This document shows, piece after piece, positions 35,171 through 44,066 of a stretch of DNA of 64,000 nucleotides. The translations under genes were made by a program, and so were the position numbers. Below the pieces are notes generated by a model. It saw only the letters and a program-made list of their open reading frames with translations. It was not told where the DNA came from and ran no database searches. Position 1 is the stretch's first letter. Each line of letters starts with the position of its first letter. The stretch comes from Nocardiopsis metallicus (GTDB lineage: Bacteria > Actinomycetota > Actinomycetes > Streptosporangiales > Streptosporangiaceae): assembly GCF_014201115.1 (NCBI RefSeq), contig NZ_JACHDO010000001.1:6386001-6450000 (forward strand), read 5' to 3'.

Positions 35171-36670
35171 GTGAATGACACGCACGACGACTACGACGAC
35201 CTGCCCGAACAGATGCGGGTCCGGCGGCAGAAGCTGGACCGTCTCCGGGAGGAGGGCATCGACCCCTTCCCCGTGAACTACCCGCGGACGACGTCGATCG
35301 GCCCCGTGCGTGAGAAACACCAGGGCCTGGAGCCCGACACCCACACCGGGGCGAAGGTCGCCATCGCCGGTCGCGTCATGCTCTACCGCTCCGGCGGCAA
35401 GCTGTGCTTCGCCACCCTGCGCGACGAGACCGGGGACGTGCAGATCATGCTGTCCCTGGACCAGGTCGGCAAGGAGAGCCTTGACACCTGGAAGGCCGAC
35501 GTCGACCTCGGCGACCACGTGGGTGTGGAGGGTGAGGTCATCACCTCCCGCCGCGGTGAGCTGTCCATTCTGGTGAGTAGTTGGACGCTGACGGCCAAGT
35601 GCCTGCGCCCGCTCCCGGACAAGCACAAGGGGCTGAGCGACCCCGAGGCCCGGGTGCGCCAGCGCTACGTGGACCTCATCGTCAACCCCGAGTCGCAGCA
35701 GATGGTGCGCAGCCGTTCGGCCGCCATCCGGGCGATCCGGGAGGGGCTGAGCAACCGCGACTACATCGAGGTCGAGACCCCGATGCTGATGCGCGTGCAC
35801 GGCGGCGCCACGGCGCGTCCGTTCGTCACGCACATCAACGCCTACGACATGGACCTGTACCTGCGCATCGCCCCCGAGCTGTCGCTCAAGCGGCTGGTCG
35901 TGGGCGGCCTGGAGAAGGTCTTCGAGGTCAACCGGAACTTCCGGAACGAGGGTGCGGACTCCACGCACAACCCCGAGTTCACGATGCTGGAGTTCTACCA
36001 GGCCTACGCCGACTACAACGACATGGCGGAGGTGACCCGCGAGCTCGTCCAGGAGGCGGCCCGTGCGGTCTTCGGCTCCACCACGATCGAGCGCGACGGC
36101 CAGACCTTCGACCTGGGCGGGGAGTGGCCGCGGATCACGCTGTACGGCTCGGTCTCCGAGGCCCTGGGCGCCGAGGTCACCCCGCGCACCCCGATCGAGG
36201 ACGTCCGCCGCCTTGCCGAGGCCAAGGGCGTCGAGTACAGCCACGAGTGGGGCCCCGGCAAGCTGGTCGAGCACATCTTCGAGGAGCTGGTGGAGCACAC
36301 GCTCGTCCAGCCCACCTTCGTGTGCGACTTCCCGCTGGAGACGAGCCCTCTCACCCGCCAGCACCGCGAGGACCCGCTGCTCACCGAGAAGTGGGACCTG
36401 ATCGGTTTCGGCATGGAGCTCGGCACGGGTTTCTCCGAGCTGGTGGACCCGGTCGAGCAGCGCCGCCGCCTGACCGAGCAGTCGCTGATGGCCGCCGAGG
36501 GCGACCCCGAGGCGATGCAGCTGGACGAGGACTTCCTGCGCGCGCTGGAGTACGGCATGCCGCCCTCCGGCGGCGTGGGCGTCGGGATCGACCGCCTGCT
36601 GATGGCTTTCACCGGCAAGAATATTCGGGAAACTGTGCTTTTCCCGATCGTGAAGCCCTCCGGGGACTAG
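35171..36670 (+). CDS. lysS: lysyl-tRNA synthetase, class II
   Basis: 499 aa from GTG 35171: a -10 TAGGAT at 35158-35163 places the transcript start on it (leaderless); in-frame GTG 35165 is the alternative. The N-terminal OB-fold anticodon domain (VAIAGRVMLYR...FATLRDETGDVQIML) is followed by the class II core with motif 2 NRNFRNEGADSTHNPEF and motif 3 GVGIDRLLMAFTG. It charges tRNA-Lys. No second copy is seen in the window. Confidence 0.96.
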   Translation: MNDTHDDYDDLPEQMRVRRQKLDRLREEGIDPFPVNYPRTTSIGPVREKHQGLEPDTHTGAKVAIAGRVMLYRSGGKLCFATLRDETGDVQIMLSLDQVGKESLDTWKADVDLGDHVGVEGEVITSRRGELSILVSSWTLTAKCLRPLPDKHKGLSDPEARVRQRYVDLIVNPESQQMVRSRSAAIRAIREGLSNRDYIEVETPMLMRVHGGATARPFVTHINAYDMDLYLRIAPELSLKRLVVGGLEKVFEVNRNFRNEGADSTHNPEFTMLEFYQAYADYNDMAEVTRELVQEAARAVFGSTTIERDGQTFDLGGEWPRITLYGSVSEALGAEVTPRTPIEDVRRLAEAKGVEYSHEWGPGKLVEHIFEELVEHTLVQPTFVCDFPLETSPLTRQHREDPLLTEKWDLIGFGMELGTGFSELVDPVEQRRRLTEQSLMAAEGDPEAMQLDEDFLRALEYGMPPSGGVGVGIDRLLMAFTGKNIRETVLFPIVKPSGD

Positions 36671-37014
36671 CCGCCCTCTCTTGGCCCCCGCTTGACGGAA
36701 AAGGGGGGGAGGGCGAATCTCGATAGTGGGAAGACCGAAAGGTCGCATTCGGGGCCGTCGCACCTGGCGTGCGGTGGCCCCGAGTCGTACCCGCCCGCCT
36801 GCGGGAATGTGGCGAAGGGCACGAGACCTGGCTCACTTGCCGGTCATACGGAACAAAATCCCAGCCAGGGGTGGATGCCCGCGGGGGTGGAGAACAGTTT
36901 TTCCCCTGGGAGTTCGGTTACCGCGAGCTCGCTTTTGCTGAAGATTGTTTACGCAGGTCAGCGCGGGCGGGGTATTTCCACACTCGTGACCCTGTGACCC
37001 AGTGGACCCATTTG
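36671..37014. other. intergenic stretch after lysS
   Basis: About 340 bp with no believable open frame on either strand and no tRNA. It becomes AT-richer near 36850-37030, leading into the promoter at 37040. Confidence 0.4.
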
Positions 37015-37029
37015 ATCACCCATGGTGAT
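37015..37029 (+). promoter_or_regulatory. palindromic operator upstream of the LuxR-type HTH gene
   Basis: ATCACC-CAT-GGTGAT, perfect 6-bp arms, ending 11 bp before the -35 box at 37040. The core TCACCCATGGTGA nearly matches 27939-27951 upstream of chaplin 1. Confidence 0.5.
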
Positions 37030-37039
37030 TTATGGGGCC

Positions 37040-37068
37040 TTGACGGTATCATCCACTGCGCCTAGCGT
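37040..37068 (+). promoter_or_regulatory. vegetative sigma-type promoter
   Basis: -35 TTGACG (37040-37045), 17-bp spacer, -10 TAGCGT (37063-37068). It would give a roughly 300-nt untranslated leader before the HTH gene at 37378, which leaves room for post-transcriptional control. No known riboswitch motif was recognised in the leader. Confidence 0.65.
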
Positions 37069-37377
37069 TCTGAGGGCGGGCCTTGGTCCGCGAGTTTGCC
37101 GAATTGATCGAGAACAACGGTGAGCAAGGATTCGGGGCCAGGCGAGGTCCTGGAATCCGCCGCGCACGCACCCACGGTGTGGTCTGTCCGTCCCAGACCT
37201 CAGCGTCCGGGGTTCGTGTGTCCTCGTGCTCCCCTCCGACTCCCACCCCTGTGCCAGAGGGGTTTCGGGAGAAGGCCGGGGTGGCCGGGACTCACCCGCA
37301 CCGACAGCCAGTCGGACGCGCTTGACCGTTCGGTGACGAGTTGATGTTCCGCACTCACATGGATGAGGGAGGACGGA

Positions 37378-37701
37378 GTGGAACAGGCCACACTCGTACG
37401 ACGTACCGTTGAGGATCAGAACACCCTCTCGCCGCGAGAGCACCGAGAGAACGTGGTTCCCCTTCAGGCTCGGTCGCGTGAGAACACGCTCAACGGCGCC
37501 TACACGCCGGTTGAGCTCAGTCATGAGGAGCTGGAGCTGCTCGCCGAGATCGCCACCGGTGTCACCACCGAAGTGGCCGCTCGGCACCTCGAGCTCAGCG
37601 CCCGAACCCTGCGCCGACGCATTCGCAACATCTGCGACGTGCTCGGTGTGAACACACCCATCGAGGCGGTCGTGTGGGCCGCGAGGCGCCAGCTGATCTG
37701 A
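37378..37701 (+). CDS. small LuxR/GerE-type helix-turn-helix protein
   Basis: 107 aa from GTG 37378, preferred because GGGAGGA lies just upstream; ATG 37363 in frame has no such signal. The C-terminal about 60 residues (LSHEELELLAEIATGVTTEVAARHL...RRIRNICDVLGVNTPIEAVVWA) form a LuxR-type HTH. There is no receiver or other sensor domain, so it is a stand-alone DNA-binding protein. Targets unknown. It lies behind a strong promoter, a long leader and a palindrome. Confidence 0.75.
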   Translation: MEQATLVRRTVEDQNTLSPREHRENVVPLQARSRENTLNGAYTPVELSHEELELLAEIATGVTTEVAARHLELSARTLRRRIRNICDVLGVNTPIEAVVWAARRQLI

Positions 37702-37850
37702 TGCTCCGATGACCGAGCACCAGTAGGAGGCGCTTCCCGGTGATCGCCGGGAGACACCGCGGGCATACCGGCCCAGGAAGCCGAGCGTCGCCGAGCACCG
37801 GATGAAGAGCGTTCCGGGGTGAGGCCGCGTAGGCGTAGTCTGGTCCGGCT

Positions 37851-38432
37851 ATGCCCGTTCGTCATGTCCGGGTCCGTCGCGCCAGGACGCGCGACGTCAC
37901 CCACATCCGCCGCCTCGTCGACACCTACTCCGTCGACCGGAGAGTGCTCTCCAAGAGCACCGTCAACCTCTACGAGGACATCCAGGAGTTCTGGGTGGCC
38001 GAAGCGGAGATGCTGCCCGACGACACACCGGGCGAGCCGCCGCCGGAGGAGGGCGAGCTGAGCGTGGTCGGCTGCGGAGCCCTCCACGTCCTCTGGGAGG
38101 ACCTCGCGGAGGTGCGCACCGTCGCCGTCGACCCCTCCCTGCGCGGTTTCGGCGTCGGTCACCGAATCGTGACCGAGCTCTTGGACACCGCGCGCGAGTT
38201 GGGTGTGCGGCGTGTGTTCTGTCTGACATTCGAGACCGGTTTCTTCGCCAAACACGGCTTTGCCCCGATCCAGGGCACCCCGGTCTCCTTCCGCGTCTAC
38301 GAGGAACTCCTGCGTTCCTATGACGAGGGAGTGGCCGAATTCCTCGACTTGGAGCGGGTCAAACCCAACACCCTGGGGAACACCCGCATGCTTGTCCACC
38401 TCGACGAGAGTCAGCCGGGCTCGGTCGGCTAA
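37851..38432 (+). CDS. GNAT amino-acid N-acetyltransferase (ArgA-like)
   Basis: 193 aa; ATG 37851 with TAGTCT (37836-37841) 9 nt upstream, so leader is absent or very short. GNAT signatures: RRARTRDVTHIRRLVDTYS (motif C region), AEVRTVAVDPSLRGFGVGHRIV (acetyl-CoA loop R-G-F-G-V-G) and FFAKHGFAPI. The layout fits the short actinobacterial N-acetylglutamate synthase, first step of arginine synthesis. The precise substrate is inferred from family resemblance. Confidence 0.78.
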   Translation: MPVRHVRVRRARTRDVTHIRRLVDTYSVDRRVLSKSTVNLYEDIQEFWVAEAEMLPDDTPGEPPPEEGELSVVGCGALHVLWEDLAEVRTVAVDPSLRGFGVGHRIVTELLDTARELGVRRVFCLTFETGFFAKHGFAPIQGTPVSFRVYEELLRSYDEGVAEFLDLERVKPNTLGNTRMLVHLDESQPGSVG

Positions 38433-38749
38433 AGGATTTGGGCCCCGGATAGGACATCCTTCCCCTTCTGAACGGTTCGCGGCCTCCTCCGGCCGCTGTG
38501 GGCGCTTAACTGCACCGGGTGGTATGCGTGTGGAACAAGGCAGGTAATGTGTACCTGCGTCCGCCCGGATCGCCGGTTACCCGGTGAAGTGAGGGTGAGA
38601 CGTTCAGCATCTCGGATTTTCCGGATGCCGCCAGTGCTCGACCGTCGCACTGCGGGGAGTCTTGCCGCGCGAGGGCGTAACAGCCGACCGGACATTGGTC
38701 GCCATCAGGCTTTGCCGGGACGTCTCGGGTACGTCCGGTGTCAAACCGG
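38433..38749. other. intergenic stretch before the small membrane gene
   Basis: About 320 bp without a convincing gene. It contains a small perfect inverted repeat GCAGGTA-ATGTG-TACCTGC at 38540-38558. Confidence 0.4.
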
Positions 38750-38788
38750 GGGCAAACGATGTCTATGATGTCTGGTATGCGTTTGCCC
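38750..38788 (+). promoter_or_regulatory. inverted repeat flanking a -10 box
   Basis: GGGCAAACG (38750-38758) and CGTTTGCCC (38780-38788) are perfect 9-bp arms around a 21-bp spacer that contains TATGAT (38764-38769). A TCAAAC 17 bp upstream of it could serve as -35. This looks like a promoter bracketed by two operator half-sites, about 100 bp before the gene at 38883. Confidence 0.5.
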
Positions 38789-38882
38789 GGTCGTGCCGGA
38801 GCGCCATCCCCCGGGAGTGTCCCGAACCCTGAGTCGGGTATTTGCTGCAATAAGTAACAACCAGGAAGGGTAGGCCGCTTCG

Positions 38883-39164
38883 ATGGGCGACTTTTTGTCA
38901 TCGGTGCTTCCCCCCGGACTGATCGACGTATTGTCCGCGCTCATCCCGCCGGTGGTTGTCGGGTCCGTGTTCTGTGCCTTCGTCATCCAGCTGCTCCGCA
39001 AGGAGATGGCACCGCGCAGGATGGACGGAAGCCTGGTCAGCGACGATGAGACCGGTGAGTCCGGTGCGGGTGACAAGCGCTCGGCCGAGGTCCAGGAGGC
39101 CGGGGCGGCGAATGAGACGCCGATTGCCCGGGACGGGGAACGTAGCGAATCCGAGGGTCGTTAG
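38883..39164 (+). CDS. small membrane protein upstream of lsr2
   Basis: 93 aa; ATG with GGAAGGG somewhat far upstream. One membrane helix (about 13-37: LIDVLSALIPPVVVGSVFCAFVIQL, given here as the segment LIDVLSALIPPVV to FVIQLL) and a hydrophilic acidic tail (DDETGESGAGDKRSAE). No family recognised. It may be co-regulated with lsr2, which follows after 218 bp with its own promoter. Confidence 0.55.
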   Translation: MGDFLSSVLPPGLIDVLSALIPPVVVGSVFCAFVIQLLRKEMAPRRMDGSLVSDDETGESGAGDKRSAEVQEAGAANETPIARDGERSESEGR

Positions 39165-39308
39165 ATACGGTGCCGGACTGAAACCGGCACTGAGTACCCC
39201 CGCCCGCGGGGGATACCCGTGTGTGCGGGTCAACTCGCCGCCTCGCGCTGCTCCGGTGACCCCGAATCCTCTCGATCCGGTCTCGGAGGATTTCTGACGC
39301 GCCGGGAA

Positions 39309-39337
39309 TTGTCTTTCGCGTTCTCGCGAGATAGCTT
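39309..39337 (+). promoter_or_regulatory. lsr2 promoter
   Basis: -35 TTGTCT (39309-39314), 17-bp spacer, -10 TAGCTT (39332-39337), predicting a leader of about 38 nt. The spacer holds the palindrome CTCGCGAG. Confidence 0.55.
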
Positions 39338-39382
39338 TATATTCAGGTGTGGAGACACCGCTCTTCTGAAAGGTTTGATTCC

Positions 39383-39721
39383 ATGGCACAGAAGGTCCAG
39401 GTTTTCCTGGTCGACGACCTCGACGGCGGCGAGGCCGAGGAGACGGTGACGTTCGGTCTCGATGGATCGACGTACGAAATCGACCTCAGCGCGGGTAATG
39501 CCGCCAAGCTCCGCGAGGCCCTTAGCCCGTTCGTCGAGGCCTCCCGTAAGGCCCCGGCGAAGCAGGTTCGCGGTGCCGCTCGGCGCGGAAGCCGGAATGC
39601 TCCCAGCCGTGAGCGCAGTGCGGAGATTCGCGCGTGGGCGAAGGCCGCCGGGAAGCCCGTCAATGAGCGTGGCCGTATCCCCGCTGCCATCGTTGCCGAA
39701 TATGAGGCCATCAAGGGTTAG
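39383..39721 (+). CDS. lsr2: nucleoid-associated protein Lsr2
   Basis: 112 aa; ATG with AAAGG upstream. The N-terminal dimerisation domain (MAQKVQVFLVDDLDGGEAEETV...YEIDLSAGNAAKLREAL) is joined by a basic linker to the C-terminal DNA-binding domain EIRAWAKAAGKPVNERGRIP, with the AT-hook-like R-G-R. Lsr2 is the actinobacterial H-NS analogue that silences AT-rich and acquired DNA, including secondary-metabolite and developmental genes. Length and motifs are standard. Confidence 0.96.
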   Translation: MAQKVQVFLVDDLDGGEAEETVTFGLDGSTYEIDLSAGNAAKLREALSPFVEASRKAPAKQVRGAARRGSRNAPSRERSAEIRAWAKAAGKPVNERGRIPAAIVAEYEAIKG

Positions 39722-40135
39722 GTTTGCCACCGGCCCGGTCGGCCGAAATGTTGTCAGGTCTTGATCGAAATTTCGCCCCAGGCCCTGCTGTTCGCTGTCC
39801 CTGACCCCCGCGCCCCGAGGCCCGATCCGGCCCGGACGTCCTATGAGCGAGGGAGTTCGAGCCGTCGGAGAAACCGGATCGCCGGTACCCGTCGGCGACG
39901 GACCCCGCCCCGTCGGGACCCGCGCCGCCGAGAGCCCGTGACACCGGGGTGCGGGGGAGTGTGAAGGGACGCGAGCCCCGGCAGGGACGGATCTCGGCCC
40001 GGACCCGGGGAAGCGTGCGGCCCGACCCCGGCCCCTCCGCCGGTCGCCGGCGACGGCGACTGTCGCATGCGCCGCACGGTGACCTCCGCGACACCGTCGA
40101 GGAGGAGTCCGCGGGGTCGGTAATTTCCGCTTGAA
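39722..40135. other. intergenic stretch between lsr2 and the clpC regulatory region
   Basis: About 410 bp with no gene I can support on either strand; open frames here are composition artefacts. No strong hairpin directly after lsr2 was seen. Confidence 0.4.
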
Positions 40136-40228
40136 GAACAACACGCCTTCGGCTTGTTCGCTTAGAGCCGATAATCCGGCATACGCACGTGCGGTCCGGG
40201 CACTCTCGTGATGGATGGGAGTGTCCGG
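40136..40228 (+). promoter_or_regulatory. hairpins in the clpC upstream region
   Basis: Stem 40136-40159 (GAACAA...TTGTTC with inner GCC/GGC) and stem 40196-40228 (10 bp with one G-T pair). They could be a terminator for upstream read-through or part of a structured leader. Confidence 0.4.
40156..40169 (+). promoter_or_regulatory. second, imperfect ClgR-like box
   Basis: GTTCGC-TTAGA-GCC: one mismatch to GTTCGC-N5-GCG, 76 bp upstream of the perfect site. Confidence 0.3.
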
Positions 40229-40231
40229 GCC

Positions 40232-40245
40232 GTTCGCCTTCGGCG
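40232..40245 (+). promoter_or_regulatory. ClgR box upstream of clpC
   Basis: GTTCGC-CTTCG-GCG is a perfect match to the actinobacterial ClgR consensus GTTCGC-N5-GCG. ClgR activates clp and other protease genes under protein stress in Streptomyces and Corynebacterium. The site is about 250 bp before the clpC ATG, compatible with activation of a promoter with a long leader. Confidence 0.6.
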
Positions 40246-40493
40246 TACAGGGAAATCTGACGCGTCAATTGGTAGTTGGATGTTGGGTGAACGCCCTATC
40301 GTCGGGGAAAGTCTCTGGCACGGACGGCTGCGGTCGCCCGTACGGAGACGTCCACCCTGTCGGCAGCCGTCGGCAAGGTGGACGGGTGCGGCAGCGCTCC
40401 CCGGGGCGGTTAATCCCTGTGGGGCCTATATGCGGAAGAGTTGGGTCGGTAATGACCGTCCCCGCCTGACCGCTCTGTAGAGGAGCGACGAAC

Positions 40494-42998
40494 ATGTTCG
40501 AGAGGTTTACCGACCGCGCGCGGCGAGTGGTGGTTCTGGCTCAGGAAGAAGCCAGGATGCTCAACCACAACTACATCGGTACGGAGCACATCCTGCTCGG
40601 CCTCATCCACGAGGGTGAGGGTGTCGCCGCCAAGGCTCTGGAGAGTCTTGGTATCAGCCTCGAAGCGGTTCGGCAGCAGGTTGAGGAGATCATCGGTCAG
40701 GGCCAGCAGGCGCCGTCGGGGCACATTCCCTTCACCCCGCGCGCCAAGAAGGTCCTTGAGCTGTCGCTGCGCGAGGCGCTTCAGCTCGGCCACAACTACA
40801 TCGGTACCGAGCACATACTGCTGGGCCTGATCCGCGAGGGCGAGGGCGTCGCCGCCCAGGTCCTCGTGAAGCTCGGAGCGGACCTCAACCGGGTCCGCCA
40901 GCAGGTCATCCAGCTGCTGCACGGTTACCAGGGCAAGGAGCCGCAGGCTACCGGTGCCTCCTCCGAGTCCACCCCCTCCACCTCGCTGGTGCTGGACCAG
41001 TTCGGCCGCAATCTGACGCAGGCCGCGCGTGAGTCCAAGCTCGACCCGGTCATCGGCCGGGACAAGGAAATCGAGCGCGTCATGCAGGTGCTCTCGCGGC
41101 GCACCAAGAACAACCCGGTGCTGATCGGTGAGCCCGGTGTCGGTAAGACCGCGGTCGTCGAGGGCCTGGCCCAGAAGATCGTCAAGGGTGAGATCCCGGA
41201 GACGCTCAAGGACAAGCAGCTCTACACGCTCGACCTGGGCGCCCTGGTCGCGGGCAGCCGCTACCGCGGTGACTTCGAGGAGCGCCTCAAGAAGGTGCTC
41301 AAGGAGATCCGCACCCGCGGTGACATCATCCTCTTCATCGACGAGCTGCACACGCTGGTCGGAGCGGGGGCGGCGGAAGGTGCCATAGACGCCGCCTCCA
41401 TCCTGAAGCCTATGCTGGCCCGGGGTGAGCTCCAGACCATCGGTGCGACCACGCTCGACGAGTACCGCAAGTACCTGGAGAAGGACGCGGCCCTCGAGCG
41501 CCGCTTCCAGCCGATCCAGGTGGACGAGCCGACGATCACGCACGCCATCGAGATCCTCAAGGGCCTGCGCGACCGTTACGAGGCCCACCACCGGGTCTCG
41601 ATCACCGACAGTGCCCTCGTGGCCGCCGCGCAGCTGGCCGACCGCTACATCAGCGACCGGTTCCTGCCGGACAAGGCGATCGACCTCATCGACGAGGCCG
41701 GTTCCCGGATGCGCATCCGCCGGATGACCGCTCCGCCGGACCTGCGCGAGTTCGACGAGAAGATCGCCGGTGTGCGCCGCGACAAGGAATCGGCCATCGA
41801 CGAGCAGGACTTCGAGAAGGCCGCGTCCCTGCGTGACGACGAGAAGCAGCTGCTCAACAAGAAGGCGCAGCGGGAGAAGGAGTGGAAGGCCGGCGACATG
41901 GATGTCGTGGCCGAGGTCGACGAGGAGCTCATCGCCGAGGTCCTGGCCGCCTCCACCGGCATCCCGGTCTTCAAGCTGACCGAGGAGGAGAGCTCGCGCC
42001 TGCTGCGCATGGAGGACGAGCTGCACCGCCGGGTCATCGGCCAGGAGGACGCCATCAAGGCGCTCTCCCAGGCGATCCGCCGTACCCGCGCCGGTCTGAA
42101 GGACCCCAAGCGCCCCGGTGGTTCGTTCATCTTCGCCGGTCCGTCCGGTGTGGGTAAGACCGAGCTGTCCAAGACCCTGGCCGAGTTCCTGTTCGGGGAC
42201 GAGGACGCGCTGATCCAGCTCGACATGTCCGAGTTCATGGAGAAGCACACGGTCTCGCGGCTGTTCGGTTCGCCTCCCGGCTACGTCGGCTACGAAGAGG
42301 GCGGCCAGCTCACCGAGAAGGTGCGCCGCAAGCCGTTCTCCGTGGTCCTGTTCGACGAGATCGAGAAGGCCCACAACGACATCTTCAACTCTCTGCTCCA
42401 GGTGCTGGAGGAGGGCCGTCTCACCGACGCCCAGGGTCGCATCGTCGACTTCAAGAACACGGTCATCATCATGACGACCAACCTGGGTACGCGGGACATC
42501 TCCAAGGGCCAGGCCATGGGCTTCGCCAAGGAGGACGACGCCAACACCAACTACGAGCGGATGAAGGCGAAGGTCAGCGAGGAGCTCAAGACCAACTTCC
42601 GGCCGGAGTTCCTCAACCGTGTGGACGACATCATCGTCTTCCACCAGCTGACCGAGAAGGAGATCTTCCAGATCGTGGATCTGATGGTCACGAGCCTGGA
42701 CAGCCGCCTCAAGGAGCGGGACATGGGCATCGAGCTCCGTCCCAAGGCGAAGAAGATCCTGTCCGAGCGCGGGTTCGACCCCGTCCTGGGCGCGCGGCCG
42801 CTGCGTCGCACGATCCAGCGGGAGATCGAGGACCAGCTGTCCGAGAAGATCCTGTTCGGCGACCTCAAGGCGGGTCAGATCGTCGTGATCGACGCCGAGG
42901 GCGAGGGCACGGACGCCAAGTTCACCTTCAAGGGTGTGCCGAAGCCCGCCGCGGTTCCGGACACCCCCGAGGTGGAGTCCGCCACCAAGAGTGAGTAA
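40494..42998 (+). CDS. clpC: ATP-dependent Clp protease ATP-binding subunit ClpC
   Basis: 834 aa; ATG with AGGAG upstream. Double Clp N-domain (two [15 protein letters not shown]-type repeats), AAA1 with Walker A GEPGVGKT at 212-219, a middle domain with the UVR-like segment [21 protein letters not shown]2 with Walker A GPSGVGKT at 549-556, and a C-terminal domain. ClpC unfolds proteins and feeds them to ClpP; it is usually essential in actinobacteria. The clpP genes are not in the window. The upstream ClgR box suggests protein-stress control. Confidence 0.97.
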   Translation: MFERFTDRARRVVVLAQEEARMLNHNYIGTEHILLGLIHEGEGVAAKALESLGISLEAVRQQVEEIIGQGQQAPSGHIPFTPRAKKVLELSLREALQLGHNYIGTEHILLGLIREGEGVAAQVLVKLGADLNRVRQQVIQLLHGYQGKEPQATGASSESTPSTSLVLDQFGRNLTQAARESKLDPVIGRDKEIERVMQVLSRRTKNNPVLIGEPGVGKTAVVEGLAQKIVKGEIPETLKDKQLYTLDLGALVAGSRYRGDFEERLKKVLKEIRTRGDIILFIDELHTLVGAGAAEGAIDAASILKPMLARGELQTIGATTLDEYRKYLEKDAALERRFQPIQVDEPTITHAIEILKGLRDRYEAHHRVSITDSALVAAAQLADRYISDRFLPDKAIDLIDEAGSRMRIRRMTAPPDLREFDEKIAGVRRDKESAIDEQDFEKAASLRDDEKQLLNKKAQREKEWKAGDMDVVAEVDEELIAEVLAASTGIPVFKLTEEESSRLLRMEDELHRRVIGQEDAIKALSQAIRRTRAGLKDPKRPGGSFIFAGPSGVGKTELSKTLAEFLFGDEDALIQLDMSEFMEKHTVSRLFGSPPGYVGYEEGGQLTEKVRRKPFSVVLFDEIEKAHNDIFNSLLQVLEEGRLTDAQGRIVDFKNTVIIMTTNLGTRDISKGQAMGFAKEDDANTNYERMKAKVSEELKTNFRPEFLNRVDDIIVFHQLTEKEIFQIVDLMVTSLDSRLKERDMGIELRPKAKKILSERGFDPVLGARPLRRTIQREIEDQLSEKILFGDLKAGQIVVIDAEGEGTDAKFTFKGVPKPAAVPDTPEVESATKSE

Positions 42999-43041
42999 GC
43001 GGTAGCACCGCCGGTCGGTTCCGCGTCGGCAGCTGTCTGAG

Positions 43042-43075
43042 GACGGGGGCATCCCTGTAGAGGGGTGCCCCCGTC
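43042..43075 (+). terminator. clpC terminator hairpin
   Basis: A 15-bp stem (43042-43056 with 43061-43075) including one G-T pair, loop GTAG, 43 nt after the clpC stop. No T-run. Confidence 0.75.
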
Positions 43076-43124
43076 GGCGTTGGCGGGGCGCGCGGGCAGG
43101 GGCGGAAACGCTAGGGTGCGGTCC

Positions 43125-44057
43125 GTGGCCTATCCAAACGATCCCCGCCAGGGCGGCGCTCAGCCGCCGCAGGGGCCTGCGCCCGGCCCTCCGCCCCCTC
43201 ACGGCCCTCCGGGGGCGCACCAAGCGCCTCAGGGGCCCGCGCACGGCCAGGGGCCTGCGCCCGGCCCCGGCTACCCTGCGCCCGGCCCCGGCTACCCTGC
43301 GCCCGGTCATCCGGCGCAGGGCCCGCCGCCCGGCTACCCACCGCAGGGCCCGCCGCCCGGCTACCCACCGCAGGGGCCCCCTCCCGGATACCCGCCCCAG
43401 GGGTACCCCGGCGGTCCTCCTCCGCCGAAACGCGGCGCCTCGCCGTGGCTGATCGCCGGCGGGATCGCGCTCGCGCTGGTCCTGGCGGGCGGTGCGGTCT
43501 TCGGCGGAGTGTGGCTGTACGGCGGGGCGGTCGGCTCCGCCTCCGGAGGCGGAGCCGGGGAGAGGGCCATCGAGGGCGTGGAGACCTTCGAGGTCCTGGA
43601 CTACTCACACGTGGAGATCGGGGAGAGGGTCGACTACGACCAGTACCCGCCGGCGGGTGGCCAGCACTACCCGACGTGGCAGAACTGCGGCGTCTACGAC
43701 GCACCCGTCACGCCGGAGCTGGCCGTTCACTCCCAGGAGCACGGCGCGGTCTGGATCACCTACGACCCGGACCTGCCCGACTCCGACGTCCAGACGCTGA
43801 CCGGCTTCCACACGCCCGGTTCCTACGTGATCGTCAGCCCGATGGAGGGCCTGCCCTCGGCCGTGGTGGCCTCGGGTTGGGGCGTCCAGCTCCAGCTGGA
43901 CGAGGCCGACGACCCGCGGTTGGGCGAGTTCCTGCGTGAGTACGAGCAGAGCCCGAACGTGCCCGAACCCGGTGCCGCGTGCAGCGGTGCGGTCGACCAG
44001 ACCCAGGAAGAGGTCGAGGCCGCGCTCTCCGACGAGACCGACGCCCGGAGGAACTGA
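43125..44057 (+). CDS. DUF3105 membrane-anchored protein with Pro/Gly-rich N-terminus
   Basis: 310 aa from GTG 43125, 7 nt after the -10 box TAGGGT (43112-43117), so leaderless. The cytoplasmic N-terminus is made of short tandem repeats (APGPGYP, then GYPPQGPPP in three 27-bp units from 43332). One membrane helix (about 105-130) leads to an external DUF3105 domain: HVEIGERVDYDQYPPAGGQHY, WQNCGVYDAPV, VHSQEHGAVWITYDP, LQLDEADDPRL. DUF3105 domains are exported and of unknown function; His/Cys positions hint at metal binding. Convergent with mutY. Confidence 0.82.
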   Translation: MAYPNDPRQGGAQPPQGPAPGPPPPHGPPGAHQAPQGPAHGQGPAPGPGYPAPGPGYPAPGHPAQGPPPGYPPQGPPPGYPPQGPPPGYPPQGYPGGPPPPKRGASPWLIAGGIALALVLAGGAVFGGVWLYGGAVGSASGGGAGERAIEGVETFEVLDYSHVEIGERVDYDQYPPAGGQHYPTWQNCGVYDAPVTPELAVHSQEHGAVWITYDPDLPDSDVQTLTGFHTPGSYVIVSPMEGLPSAVVASGWGVQLQLDEADDPRLGEFLREYEQSPNVPEPGAACSGAVDQTQEEVEAALSDETDARRN

Positions 44058-44066
44058 GCGCCCGCC

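Noticed and set aside
40167-40174. GCCGATAA, identical to the WhiG-type sigma -10 consensus
   Set aside because: No TAAA about 15 bp upstream, so the promoter is incomplete.
40410-43310. 966-codon minus-strand frame
   Set aside because: Antisense to clpC; Leu/Val/Asp-rich shadow of biased third positions.
43332-43412. CRISPR-like short repeats
   Set aside because: 27-bp units without spacers; they encode the GYPPQGPPP repeat of the DUF3105 protein.
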